A program made the position numbers and the translations under genes. The notes below the pieces were generated by a model. It was not told where the DNA came from and did no database searches. It was given only the letters and a program-made list of their open reading frames with translations. A DNA stretch of 64,000 bases from Thermorudis peleae (GTDB lineage: Bacteria; Chloroflexota; Chloroflexia; Thermomicrobiales; Thermomicrobiaceae), in contig NZ_JQMP01000003.1 in assembly GCF_000744775.1 (NCBI RefSeq), positions 372,001 to 436,000 on the forward strand, written 5' to 3'. Shown one piece after another: positions 41,772-50,219 of this stretch (positions are counted from its first letter, which is position 1; every line of letters starts with the position of its first letter).

Positions 41772-41800
41772 TTGACAGGGTGAGAGAGAGAAGCTATACT
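41772..41800 (+). promoter_or_regulatory. consensus promoter of the fluoride-riboswitch operon
   Basis: TTGACA (41772-41777), 17-base spacer, TATACT (41795-41800), with transcription expected to begin at about 41807, two bases before the aptamer. Confidence 0.85.
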
Positions 41801-41806
41801 CATGCC

Positions 41807-41910
41807 TCGGGCGATGGAGTCCGCCCAAGGCTAGGTATGCTAGCCTGAACCGCCGAGACAAGGCTGATGGCTCCTGCCTACAGGATGTGGGCAGGAGCAT
41901 TGTTTTTGGT
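41807..41910 (+). ncRNA. fluoride riboswitch (crcB motif) with intrinsic terminator
   Basis: GGGCGATGGAGTCCGCCC (41809-41826) followed by a GGCTAG/CTAGCC hairpin (41829-41845 region) and AAGGCTGATGGCTCCT (41860-41875) match the crcB-motif aptamer, in which GGAG in the first loop pairs with CTCC at the 3' side. The 3' arm also forms the terminator stem GCTCCTGCC (41870-41878)/GGCAGGAGC (41890-41898) followed by ATTGTTTTT, so fluoride binding should prevent termination and switch on the downstream operon. This is the standard transcriptional fluoride-switch design. Confidence 0.95.
41870..41907 (+). terminator. riboswitch-controlled terminator
   Basis: 9-bp stem with an 11-base loop and a T5 run at 41903-41907; its 5' arm shares the CTCC bases needed by the aptamer pseudoknot. 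Confidence 0.9.
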
Positions 41911-41969
41911 TCTGCCTCCGTCCTGTAGGTGCCTCTGGCAACAGGAGTGCTGGAAACGGAGGTGGAATC

Positions 41970-43154
41970 GTGGACAATCTCTGGGCTATCGCGGCGGTCT
42001 GGATGGCGCTCGCCCTGGCTGCAAGCGTCCTCTCCATTCGCCTCGGTATTTCCGTTGCCCTCATGGAAATCCTCGTTGGGGTGTTTGGCGGCAACGTCCT
42101 CCACCTCAGCGTCAATGATTGGATCAATGCCCTCGCAAGCTTCGGCGCCGTTGTCTTAACCTTCCTCGCCGGGGCTGAAATTGAGCCCGACACCTTCCGC
42201 CGGCATCTCAAGCCGAGCATTGTCATCGGCCTTGCTGGCTTCTTCTTCCCGTTCTTGGGTGCCGCTGCCTTCGCTCGTTTCGTCGTCGGCTGGGCACCGA
42301 GCGCATCCTGGATCGCTGGCATCGCACTCTCAACAACCTCGGTCGCGGTCGTCTATACGGTCATGGTCGAGAGTGGGTTGAACGAGACCGATCTTGGCAA
42401 GCTGATCCTGGCTGCCTGCTTTGTCAATGGCCTCGGCACCGTGCTCGCGCTTGGTCTCATCTTCGCCAACTATAACCGCTGGCTTGTCCTCTTCGCTGTT
42501 GTCACCGGCGTCGTGCTCGCGCTCTTGCCGCGCTCGACCCGTTGGGTCGTCGCGACCTGGGGCAACCGGGTGACTGAGCCCGAAATCAAGTTTCTCTTCC
42601 TCGTGCTCTTCGCGCTCGGCTGGCTTGCGACTCAAGCCAAGAGTGAAGCCGTGCTCCCAGCCTATCTCATCGGCCTGGTTGTCGCAGGCGTCTTCTCTCA
42701 GCACCGAATCCTCATGATGCGCATGCGCACCATTGCGTTTGCCATGCTCACGCCGTGGTACTTCCTCAAGGCTGGCCTCTATGTCTCAGCTTCCGCAGTG
42801 GTACAGAGCATCGTCCTTATCCTGGCATTCCTGGCCGTCAAGATGGTCGCTAAGCTCATCGGTGTCGGCCCCTTAACACTAGCCTTCCGCCTTGGCCGTC
42901 AGCGCAGTGTCTATACCACGCTCCTCATGTCAACCGGCTTAACCTTCGGCACCATTTCCTCCTTGTTTGGCCTGAACCACGGCATCATTAATCAGTCCCA
43001 GTACACCATCCTCGTGACCGCTGTTATTGGCTCAGCTCTCGTACCCACCTTCATTGCCCAGACCTGGTTCCTGCCACGCGATGCCTTGACAGAACGTGCG
43101 ATCGGTGAGTCCGCACCTGCCCACGAATTCGCAACAGTCGGAGAGGAGCAATAG
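41970..43154 (+). CDS. cation:proton antiporter (CPA2/Kef-like) under fluoride riboswitch control
   Basis: A 394-residue protein with about 12 helices of the Na+/H+ exchanger fold ('SIRLGISVALMEILVGVFGGN', 'LASFGAVVLTFLAGAEIEPDTF', 'ALSTTSVAVVYTVMVESGL', 'MLTPWYFLKAGLYVSASAVV', 'MSTGLTFGTISSLFGL'). It lacks the C-terminal TrkA-N domain of Kef proteins. Antiporters of this group are known fluoride-riboswitch targets, where they are thought to expel fluoride or relieve acidification. GTG start at 41970 with GGAGGTGG upstream. First gene of the operon; UspA gene follows after 3 bases. Confidence 0.92.
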   Translation: MDNLWAIAAVWMALALAASVLSIRLGISVALMEILVGVFGGNVLHLSVNDWINALASFGAVVLTFLAGAEIEPDTFRRHLKPSIVIGLAGFFFPFLGAAAFARFVVGWAPSASWIAGIALSTTSVAVVYTVMVESGLNETDLGKLILAACFVNGLGTVLALGLIFANYNRWLVLFAVVTGVVLALLPRSTRWVVATWGNRVTEPEIKFLFLVLFALGWLATQAKSEAVLPAYLIGLVVAGVFSQHRILMMRMRTIAFAMLTPWYFLKAGLYVSASAVVQSIVLILAFLAVKMVAKLIGVGPLTLAFRLGRQRSVYTTLLMSTGLTFGTISSLFGLNHGIINQSQYTILVTAVIGSALVPTFIAQTWFLPRDALTERAIGESAPAHEFATVGEEQ

Positions 43155-43157
43155 CCA

Positions 43158-43583
43158 ATGTACCGCAAGATCCTCGTCGGATTCGACGGCTCACGTGGGG
43201 CGCAGGAGGCGCTACGCCACGCAATCGCAGTCGCGCAGGCCTTCGGTGCCGAACTGTGGACGCTCTCAGTCATCGAAATCCCACAACTCGCGACCGCAAC
43301 CGTCGGCGAAGTCGATGAGCAGCGCCGGTTGATTGAACAAGAGTTTAAGACCCTCCAGGAACGTGCGCAACAGCTTGCCCGCGAAGCCGGCATGACCGTA
43401 CAGACCATCACACGGGTTGGTCATCCTGCCCAACTGCTTGTCCAAGAAGCACAGCGTGGTGGCTTTGACCTGCTGGTTATCGGTCACAGTGGTCATTCCG
43501 GCATCTGGGGCGTCTTCCTCGGCACGACTGCTGACAAGGTCGTGCGTCACGCTCCGTGTACGGTGCTCGTCGCACGCTGGTAG
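43158..43583 (+). CDS. universal stress protein (UspA family)
   Basis: A 141-residue single UspA domain: 'KILVGFDGSRGAQEALRHAIAVAQAFGAEL' at the start and 'FDLLVIGHSGHSGIWGVFLGTTADKVVRHAPCTVLVA' (in part) at the end, containing the G-2x-G-9x-G(S/T) ATP-binding motif. It begins 3 bases after the antiporter and is therefore under the same riboswitch. UspA genes are a known companion in fluoride-controlled operons. Exact role in fluoride stress unknown. Confidence 0.93.
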   Translation: MYRKILVGFDGSRGAQEALRHAIAVAQAFGAELWTLSVIEIPQLATATVGEVDEQRRLIEQEFKTLQERAQQLAREAGMTVQTITRVGHPAQLLVQEAQRGGFDLLVIGHSGHSGIWGVFLGTTADKVVRHAPCTVLVARW

Positions 43584-43643
43584 CGTCCACCCTGGAGCAC
43601 CCAGCGCGCGTGAAATACGCGTGAAAATAAATGGAGTAGCGTG

Positions 43644-44405
43644 ATGCCATCAGCCGCCATTGCGCACATGGTTACCGCGAAAAAGGCAGATATCCTCAAA
43701 CTCCTTGCCCGCCGTGGCTGCCCAATTTGCTCTGGGTGTCATGATGAGCTTGAACGTTACTGGTTCTGGTTCTTCAACGAGTCCTATGGCGAAGCCAGTG
43801 TTGCCGCACAGTACATCGCATCGTACGGTTTCTGCCCTGAGCATACGCGAGCCATTGCCCGACGGGGGGCCGTCTGGCCAATTTCCGTCATCTACGACTG
43901 GACGTTGAGGAATACGCTTCCGTCATTGCGCCAGACACGGCAAGCTCTCGGCGAGGGCGAACGCATCCGCTTCCGCGCCCTCAAACGACAACTCGCTGCC
44001 GTGCAGCCCAAGGGCCGCTGCATCATTTGCCAGATGGTCGACGAAACGGCTAAGCGCCTTGTCGACGATCTCCTCCTCGTCCTTACCCACGACGCCGAAA
44101 CACAACACTGCTTCCGTGCAGGCGATGGCCTCTGCATGCCGCACTTCTTCCTCTCTCTGCAGTGCGCCCAGCCCGATCGGCTCGCTGGCCTGCGACTCGT
44201 CTTTGATGTGCAGCTTGCCCAGCTCGAGACGCTCTACGCTGAGCTTGAAGAATATTTCCGTAAATCCGATTACCGGTTCGCCAATGAACCGCGCGGCCCC
44301 GAGCAAACTGCCTGGCTGCGGGCTGTTCAGCGCTTTGCTGGTGACACCACAATGCTCGCCCACGGACAGGAGGAGATGCGGGATAGCGGCAACAGTAATT
44401 CCTAG
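43644..44405 (+). CDS. Cys-rich DUF6062-like protein in the fluoride-controlled operon
   Basis: A 253-residue soluble protein with repeated metal-site-like motifs: 'RGCPICSGCHDELERYWFWFFNESYG', 'SYGFCPEHTRAIAR', 'KGRCIICQMVDETAKRLVDDLL' and 'GDGLCMPHFFLSL'. The CPxC + CPEH / CxxC + CxPH arrangement suggests two zinc sites from a duplicated helical unit and agrees with the DUF6062 family as I recall it; function unknown. ATG 43644 is 60 bases after uspA; the Cas12m-like gene starts 18 bases after its stop. Confidence 0.75.
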   Translation: MPSAAIAHMVTAKKADILKLLARRGCPICSGCHDELERYWFWFFNESYGEASVAAQYIASYGFCPEHTRAIARRGAVWPISVIYDWTLRNTLPSLRQTRQALGEGERIRFRALKRQLAAVQPKGRCIICQMVDETAKRLVDDLLLVLTHDAETQHCFRAGDGLCMPHFFLSLQCAQPDRLAGLRLVFDVQLAQLETLYAELEEYFRKSDYRFANEPRGPEQTAWLRAVQRFAGDTTMLAHGQEEMRDSGNSNS

Positions 44406-44423
44406 TCCAGAGCGAGGGAGCCA

Positions 44424-46076
44424 ATGGTGGCTTTGCAGGGAAGCATTCGCACGTACCAGTATCGCTGTGCCATGCCAGTTGAAGGCCTCACCATTGTCTT
44501 CACCCAGCAACGCCTCCGGGTAGCCTACTGGAACGCGCTGGCCACGCACGTACGGCGCGCTCGCCGCTCCTTGTCTCGTTCTCCACGCGCAAAAACGCCC
44601 GATCCTCCGCTTGCTCCTCAATCAGCAGGCTTCGATCTCAAAACTGTCCGCGCGCAGTTCCGAGCCCAAGGGCTTTACCATGGGAATTATCAAGATGTCG
44701 AGCGCGCCTTCCGGGCAGTGCTTCGCCGGGTTGGGCCGCCGCATCCCCGCCGCTATGACCCGTGGTCTGGAACCGTCTCGTATTGGTTTATGAAGGGCTT
44801 GCCGGTCTCCCAACTCACCTGCGATCCCCGTGTTCGTCTCGAACCGGTTCCCCCATGGTCGTCCCGAGCTGGTGTGCGTCATACAGTCCGGACAAGGCTC
44901 TTGCGCGTTCGCGTCGGTACCGATCACGAACGGCAGCCAATCTGGCTCGCGCTCCCCATCTTCCTGCATCGCCCGTTACCAACCGACGGCATCATCCGCC
45001 TCGTGCGTGTCCAGTGGCGGCCTTCTCCGCGCATCCATTTGCCGACGCCCGAGATGGTCGAACGCTTCCAGCGTGCTCTCGGGCTCGACAACGCTGAGAT
45101 CGCTGCAGCACTCCGTGCTGTTGGCCTCGACTGGACTATTCCGGAACAACTCGCTCCTTGGGTACGACGCCAGCTTGAGTGGTCAGCGAGCTTTGTCGTT
45201 GCTTTGCCAAGTCGGCCAACTCAGCCTGGGCCGGCCCGCCGGTCTGCAGCAATGGCACTCTGCTGGCGAGTGGTCGCGAATCACGGACTGCGATGTGGCT
45301 ATTGGCTCGGCGACGATGGTGCCGAGGGCGACGTTGTCCTTCCGCACGCGTGGCTTGCCGACATAGCTCAGGCCGATCGCCTGCGCAGCCTACGGGCACG
45401 GCGGCGCAACGAACTTGTTCGATCCCTACTCGTGTGGGGGCAGTCAGCGAGCAGTTGTCCATCGTGGCTGCGCCACGCCCTCAACGCGCTGCCGTCTTGG
45501 CGCTCACCGACCCTCTTCGCATTCTTAGCCTGGTTCTGGCAGTGCCATCGCTTCGCTGGCGACGAACAGGGCTTTGCTCTCCTCTGGACATGGCGTGTCG
45601 ATGACCGCCGCCTTGCGCTCCAGGAGTGGAGTCGACGTACAACGTACTGGCGTCGGCGTCGAGAGGCGTATCGGCGCATTGCCGCACAGCTGAGTAGACG
45701 CTATCGGGTCATCCTGCTCGAAAAGCAAGACCTTCGCCCCTTAGCAACGGCCAACGTACCTGGAGCCGTGCCGTCGCCAGAACAACATCAGCGGATGCTC
45801 GCTGCTCCGTCGCTCCTCCGCGCGTTACTTGCGCATGCGTTTCGCCGCGACCATGGCCCTGGAGCGGTGGTGCTCGTGCCTCCTCCCACACTGCACCTGT
45901 GTCCAACCTGCAGCACGGCTCGCAATGCAAATCGCGGCGCATCGCCAACCTTCGTCTGTCCAACGTGTGGCACGGCTGAGGATCACGATCGTCGAGTGTG
46001 CCTGTACCTGCTCGCGCAGGTACACGATACGCTGGCACAACAACGGGGTGATCAGCCGGCAACGACGACACAGTGA
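44424..46076 (+). CDS. TnpB/Cas12m-like (type V-U1-like) protein with predicted inactive RuvC domain
   Basis: A 550-residue protein. N-terminal 'IRTYQYRCAMPVEGL' and a basic helical part resemble the start of compact type V effectors. The RuvC-like half shows 'ALCWRVVANHGLRCGYWLGDDG...VVLPHAWL...ADRLRSLRARR' (278-325), 'RLALQEWSRRTTYWRRRREAYRRIA' (396-420), the RuvC-II glutamate in 'VILLEKQDLRPLA' (E433), a four-Cys zinc ribbon ('LCPTCS', 'FVCPTCGT', C493/496/512/515) and RuvC-III 'EDHDRRVCLYLL' (D522). In active relatives the first motif is DxGWR; here it is ALCWR, so the RuvC-I Asp is Ala278. No CRISPR array, tnpA or IS ends nearby. ATG 44424 with GAGGGAG upstream. Could be a nuclease-dead RNA-guided DNA binder or a relic. 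Confidence 0.75.
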   Translation: MVALQGSIRTYQYRCAMPVEGLTIVFTQQRLRVAYWNALATHVRRARRSLSRSPRAKTPDPPLAPQSAGFDLKTVRAQFRAQGLYHGNYQDVERAFRAVLRRVGPPHPRRYDPWSGTVSYWFMKGLPVSQLTCDPRVRLEPVPPWSSRAGVRHTVRTRLLRVRVGTDHERQPIWLALPIFLHRPLPTDGIIRLVRVQWRPSPRIHLPTPEMVERFQRALGLDNAEIAAALRAVGLDWTIPEQLAPWVRRQLEWSASFVVALPSRPTQPGPARRSAAMALCWRVVANHGLRCGYWLGDDGAEGDVVLPHAWLADIAQADRLRSLRARRRNELVRSLLVWGQSASSCPSWLRHALNALPSWRSPTLFAFLAWFWQCHRFAGDEQGFALLWTWRVDDRRLALQEWSRRTTYWRRRREAYRRIAAQLSRRYRVILLEKQDLRPLATANVPGAVPSPEQHQRMLAAPSLLRALLAHAFRRDHGPGAVVLVPPPTLHLCPTCSTARNANRGASPTFVCPTCGTAEDHDRRVCLYLLAQVHDTLAQQRGDQPATTTQ

Positions 46077-46092
46077 TTCAGAAACACCTGTT

Positions 46093-46129
46093 TGTGCCTG
46101 GTTCCCGGCCTCGTAGGGAACACACAATC
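46093..46129. other. hairpin just behind the Cas12m-like gene
   Basis: GTTCCC (46101-46106) and GGGAAC (46116-46121) form a 6-bp stem with 9-base loop, extendable by TTGTG/CACAA on the outside across a small internal loop. No T-run. It sits where TnpB guide RNAs usually end and could be a terminator, a guide-RNA scaffold or an RNA processing site. Confidence 0.4.
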
Positions 46130-46151
46130 CATCCACTCCCTCGTTACGTCA

Positions 46152-46180
46152 TTGCGCTACCTGGGATCGAGCGCTATCCT
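46152..46180 (+). promoter_or_regulatory. promoter of the formate dehydrogenase operon
   Basis: TTGCGC (46152-46157), 17-base spacer, TATCCT (46175-46180); start expected about 28 bases before the fdhA ATG. Suggests fdh expression independent of the fluoride switch. Confidence 0.5.
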
Positions 46181-46214
46181 CAAAACCAGAGGGGAGCCGA
46201 GGGAGGCAGACAAC

Positions 46215-49200
46215 ATGGGTATCGTCGAGACGCTCCGGGCGCATGTCGGCCGTGTCCCGAACCCGGTCAGCCGCACAACCCGTGAGGCCCATGCTCGTAT
46301 CCGCGGCGCAAAAGTAACAATCAGCGTGTGTCCCTACTGTGCTGTCGGCTGCTCGCAGCTCGTCTACACCAAAGAAGGCCGCGTCATTGACATCGAAGGC
46401 AACTACGAGAGCCCGATCAATGGCGGCACGCTCTGCCCCAAGGGAGCCGCAACCTTCCAGCTCATGAACAGCCCCTATCGCGTCACGACTGTGAAGTACC
46501 GCGCTCCCTATAGCGACCATTGGGAAGAGCGGCCGCTGGAATGGGCAATGGAGCGGATTGCCCAGCTGGTCAAGCAGACCCGCGACGCGACCTACGAGCA
46601 TACCGACGCGAACGGTATGGTTGTCAACCGCACGTTAGGCATTGCACATCTGGGCGGTGCGACGCTCGATAACGAGGAGAATTACCTGATCAAGAAGCTC
46701 TTCACCGGTGGGCTCGGCATCGTCGCCGTCGAAAACCAGGCCCGTATATGACACTCGAGCACGGTGCCCGGTCTGGGCGCCCGGCTCGGTCGTGGCGGTG
46801 CGACCACAATGCAGCAGAGCCTTGCTGACAGCGACTGCATCGTGATCATGGGCTCGAACATGGCCGAGAATCACCCGGTTGGCTTCCGTTTTGTCCTCAA
46901 AGCCAAAACCCGGGGTGCGACGGTTATCCACATCGACCCGCGCTTTTCCCGCACCTCGGCCTTGGCCGACTACTACGTTGCCATCCGGCCCGGCAGTGAC
47001 CTCGTCTTCCTCGGCGCGCTCATCAACTACGTCATCAACCACCCGCGCTGGCAGGCTGATTCGTTCTTCCATGACTACCTTGTCCACTATACTAACGCCG
47101 CAGCGATTATTCGCCCCGACTTCAAAGACACGGAGGACCTCGCTGGCCTCTTCAGCGGCTACGACCCCCACGCGCGGCGCTATGATCCCTCTACCTGGCA
47201 GTACACCACCGCTGCACGTGCCACGTTGCCTGGTGTCTCTCACAGCGACCATCACGATTACCAGGCGCCACAAGACAGCGAGGCGCAATCTGAGACTTCT
47301 GAAGAGCCAGCGCGCCCGCGCGTCGAGCCGGAGCGCGATCCAACGCTCCAACATCCCTTCTGCGCGTTCCAGCTCGTCCGCAAGCACTTTGCCCGTTACA
47401 CCCCCGAGTTAGTCGAACAAGCCTGTGGTGTGCCACAGGATGTCTTCCGTACCATTGCCGAAACCATCCTCGCCAATTCTGGTCGCGACCGTACCACGGC
47501 CTTTTGCTACGCTGTCGCCTGGACGCAACATACTATCGGGACGCAGATTATCAGTTGCTGTGCCCTGCTCCAGTTGCTGCTCGGCAACATCGGCCGCCCC
47601 GGCGGTGGGATTCTTGCGCTACGTGGGCACGCAACGATTCAAGGCTCGACCGATATTCCAACGCTCTACGATCTGTTGCCGGGCTACTTGAAGATGCCTC
47701 GTGCCCTACCAGGCTACGCCACGCTTGCAGACTACCTGCGCAGTGAACGTCCGCAGACTGGCCAGTGGTACGACATGCCCAAGTATCTGGTCTCCCTGCT
47801 CAAAGCGTGGTACGGCGACGCAGCCAAGCCCGAAAACGACTTCGCGTATGACCTCTTACCCAAGATTGGCGGCGACTACTCCTTCGAGGCCATGATCCCG
47901 CTTATGCGTGATGGTGTCATCAAGGGCCTCTTCTGTATGGGGATGAACCCAGCTGTCGGTGGGCAGAATGCTGTCCTGGCTCGTCGTGCACTGGCAAACC
48001 TCGACTGGCTTGTCGTCCGCGACATTCACGAGATTGAGACGGCCGCCTTCTGGTATGACGCGCCTGAGGTCAAGCGGGGTGAACTGCGCCCAGACCAGAT
48101 CAAGACCGAAGTCTTCCTCCTGCCAGCAGCGGTTGCCGCAGAGAAAGCCGGCAGCTACACCAACACCCAACGCCTTGTTCAGTTCCACGAGAAAGCCGTC
48201 GATCCTCCTGGTGATGCCCGCTCTGAACTCTGGTTTGTCTACTGGCTCGGCAAGCGGCTCAAGGAGCTCTATGCCGGCGATGAGAGCCCGGCAGGTCGCC
48301 AAATCGCAGCCCTCACGTGGGAGTATCCAACCATCGGCCCACATCATGAGCCCGATCCCATTGCCATCAATCGCGAGATCAACGGCTACACCGTCGCTGA
48401 TGGCAAGCTTGTTCCTGGATACACTGCTCTGCGCGACGACGGCTCAACCGCCTGTGGCTGCTGGATCTATTCCGGCATCATGCCGGAAGAAGGCCGCTTG
48501 CTCTCACGCCGGCGCAAGGGCGATGATCGTGCTTCGCTCGAATGGGGCTTCTCCTGGCCAGCCAACCGACGCATCCTCTACAACCGGGCTTCGGCTGATC
48601 CCCAAGGTCGCCCCTGGAGCGAGCGCAAGAAGTGGGTCTGGTGGGACCCGGAAAAACAACAGTGGACGGGATACGACGTCCCAGACTTTCCTGTGACCAA
48701 ACCGCCCGACTATCAGCCCCTGCCTGGCGCAAAAGGCCTTGATGCCCTGCCCGGCGATGCTCCCTTTATCATGATGCCGGATGGTGTCGGCTGGCTCTTC
48801 GCTCCGACTGGCCTGATGGATGGCCCGTTGCCGACGCACTACGAACCGTGGGAAACGCCAGTTCCCAATCTGCTCTATCCCTCCCAGCCACGCAGCCCTG
48901 TCGCGCCTGTCTTCGCTCGGCCAGAGAATCGCTATCACGACATCGGCGACCCGCGCTATCCCTATGTCATCACAACCTATCGCTTAACCGAGCATCACAC
49001 CGCTGGTGGCATGAGCCGTTGGGTGCCCTGGCTTGCTGAATTACAGCCCGCCGGATTCGTCGAAATAAGTCCTGAATTGGCCGCAGAGCTCGACATCAAG
49101 AACGGTGATTGGGTCGTTGTAAGTACCGCGCGTGGTGAAATCGAGCTCCGTGCCCTCGTCACCTCGCGCATGCAACCGTTGACAATCAACGGCAAAACCG

Positions 49201-49358
49201 TGCACGTGATCGGTATCCCCTGGCACTTCGGCTTTGGCGGCCTCGCAACCGGCGGGATTGCCAACGATCTCAGTGCGCTGATTGAGGATCCGAATTCCTT
49301 AATCCACGAAGCCAAAGCCTTTACGTGTGCGGTGCGCAAAGGACGATTGTCCTCATAG
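46215..49358 (+). CDS. fdhA: formate dehydrogenase catalytic (alpha) subunit, selenocysteine-containing
   Basis: A 1047-residue molybdo/tungstopterin oxidoreductase read through an in-frame TGA at 46749-46751 (residue 179). The residues around it, 'VAVENQARI-U-HSSTVPGLGARLGRGG', match the active-site Sec/Cys of formate dehydrogenases, and the protein continues with 'VIMGSNMAENHPVGF'. The N-terminus has the [4Fe-4S] motif 'CPYCAVGC...GTLCPKGAA'; the C-terminal MopB domain has 'WVVVSTARGEIELRALVT' and 'GIPWHFGFGG'. No twin-arginine signal is seen. A SECIS hairpin follows the UGA. ATG 46215 with GAGGGAGG upstream. Oxidises formate to CO2 and passes electrons to FdhB. Confidence 0.95.
46749..46781 (+). 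promoter_or_regulatory. UGA-Sec codon and bacterial SECIS element
   Basis: The TGA (46749-46751) is followed 11 bases later by the stem GGTGCCC (46763-46769)/GGGCGCC (46775-46781) closing a GGTCT loop (46770-46774). A small hairpin with a GGTC(T) apical loop shortly after the UGA is the SelB recognition element of bacterial formate dehydrogenases. Confidence 0.92.
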
Positions 49359-49372
49359 GGTAGGAGTGCGTG

Positions 49373-50209
49373 ATGGCGGCAGATCTCCGCGTCGGCACAA
49401 CTGGTGCTCGGCCAGGCGCTATGGGCTTCCTCACCGACACCACCCTTTGTATCGGCTGCAAAGCCTGTGAGGTTGCCTGTAAACAGTGGAATCAGCTGCC
49501 CATGGACAACTTCGGTTTCACCGGGATGAGCTACGACAACACCGGCGATCTCGGTGCGACAACCTGGCGCCACGTCGCATTCATCGAGCGGATCGACGAC
49601 CACACTGGTCGCCGCCCCGTGAAATTGCAGCCCTTCCAGAGTAACTGGCTCATGCTCAGCGATGTCTGCAAGCACTGTGTTTACGCTGGCTGCATGGAAG
49701 CCTGCCCAACTGGTGCGATTATCCGCACCGAGTTCGATACGGTTGTGATTCAACAGGACATCTGCAACGGCTGTGGCTATTGTGTGCCCGCTTGTCCCTT
49801 CGGTGTGCCCGAGTTGAGTCTCACCGACCGGAAAGCGCACAAGTGCACGCTCTGCTATGACCGGCTCAAAGATGGTCTCGAACCAGCCTGTGCCAAGGCC
49901 TGTCCAACGGACGCGATTCAGTTCGGTCCCGTGCCGCAGCTCATGGAGCGTGCGCGCAAGCGTGTGGAAGAGTTACACCAGCAAGGCGTGACAAGCGCCT
50001 ATATCTACGGCGATCGCGCTGTCGGTGGCACTGGCGGCATTGAAGGCCTGAACGCCTTTTTCATCCTGACCGCACCGCCCGAGGTCTATAACCTGCCTGC
50101 GCAGCCAGAGTTGCCTCAGCGCCGTGTCCTTCCTGCGTTCCTCAGCACGGCAGCTGCGGCGCTTGCCCTCGGCCTAGCGGCCTGGCGTGCTTTGCGCGGT
50201 GTGAAATGA
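49373..50209 (+). CDS. fdhB: formate dehydrogenase iron-sulfur (beta) subunit
   Basis: A 278-residue ferredoxin-like electron-transfer subunit with four [4Fe-4S] binding segments: 'CIGCKACEVACKQWN', 'CKHCVYAGCMEACPTGA', 'CNGCGYCVPACPFG' and 'CTLCYDRLKDGLEPACAKACPTD'. A C-terminal membrane helix ('LSTAAAALALGLAAWRAL') anchors it, as in FDH-N beta. Starts 14 bases after fdhA (ATG 49373, TAGGAG upstream). Relays electrons from FdhA to the membrane subunit. Confidence 0.94.
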   Translation: MAADLRVGTTGARPGAMGFLTDTTLCIGCKACEVACKQWNQLPMDNFGFTGMSYDNTGDLGATTWRHVAFIERIDDHTGRRPVKLQPFQSNWLMLSDVCKHCVYAGCMEACPTGAIIRTEFDTVVIQQDICNGCGYCVPACPFGVPELSLTDRKAHKCTLCYDRLKDGLEPACAKACPTDAIQFGPVPQLMERARKRVEELHQQGVTSAYIYGDRAVGGTGGIEGLNAFFILTAPPEVYNLPAQPELPQRRVLPAFLSTAAAALALGLAAWRALRGVK

Positions 50210-50219
50210 GGAGCAGCAG

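Noticed and set aside
44424-46076. IS605/IS607 insertion sequence around the TnpB-like gene
   Set aside because: No tnpA, no terminal hairpin pair and tight spacing to the operon genes; the protein is closer to compact type V effectors than to transposon TnpB.
46092-49358. Formate dehydrogenase alpha looks like two separate ORFs, i.e. a pseudogene or frameshift
   Set aside because: The break is an in-frame TGA at the catalytic Sec/Cys position and is followed by a SECIS hairpin, so it is a selenocysteine codon.
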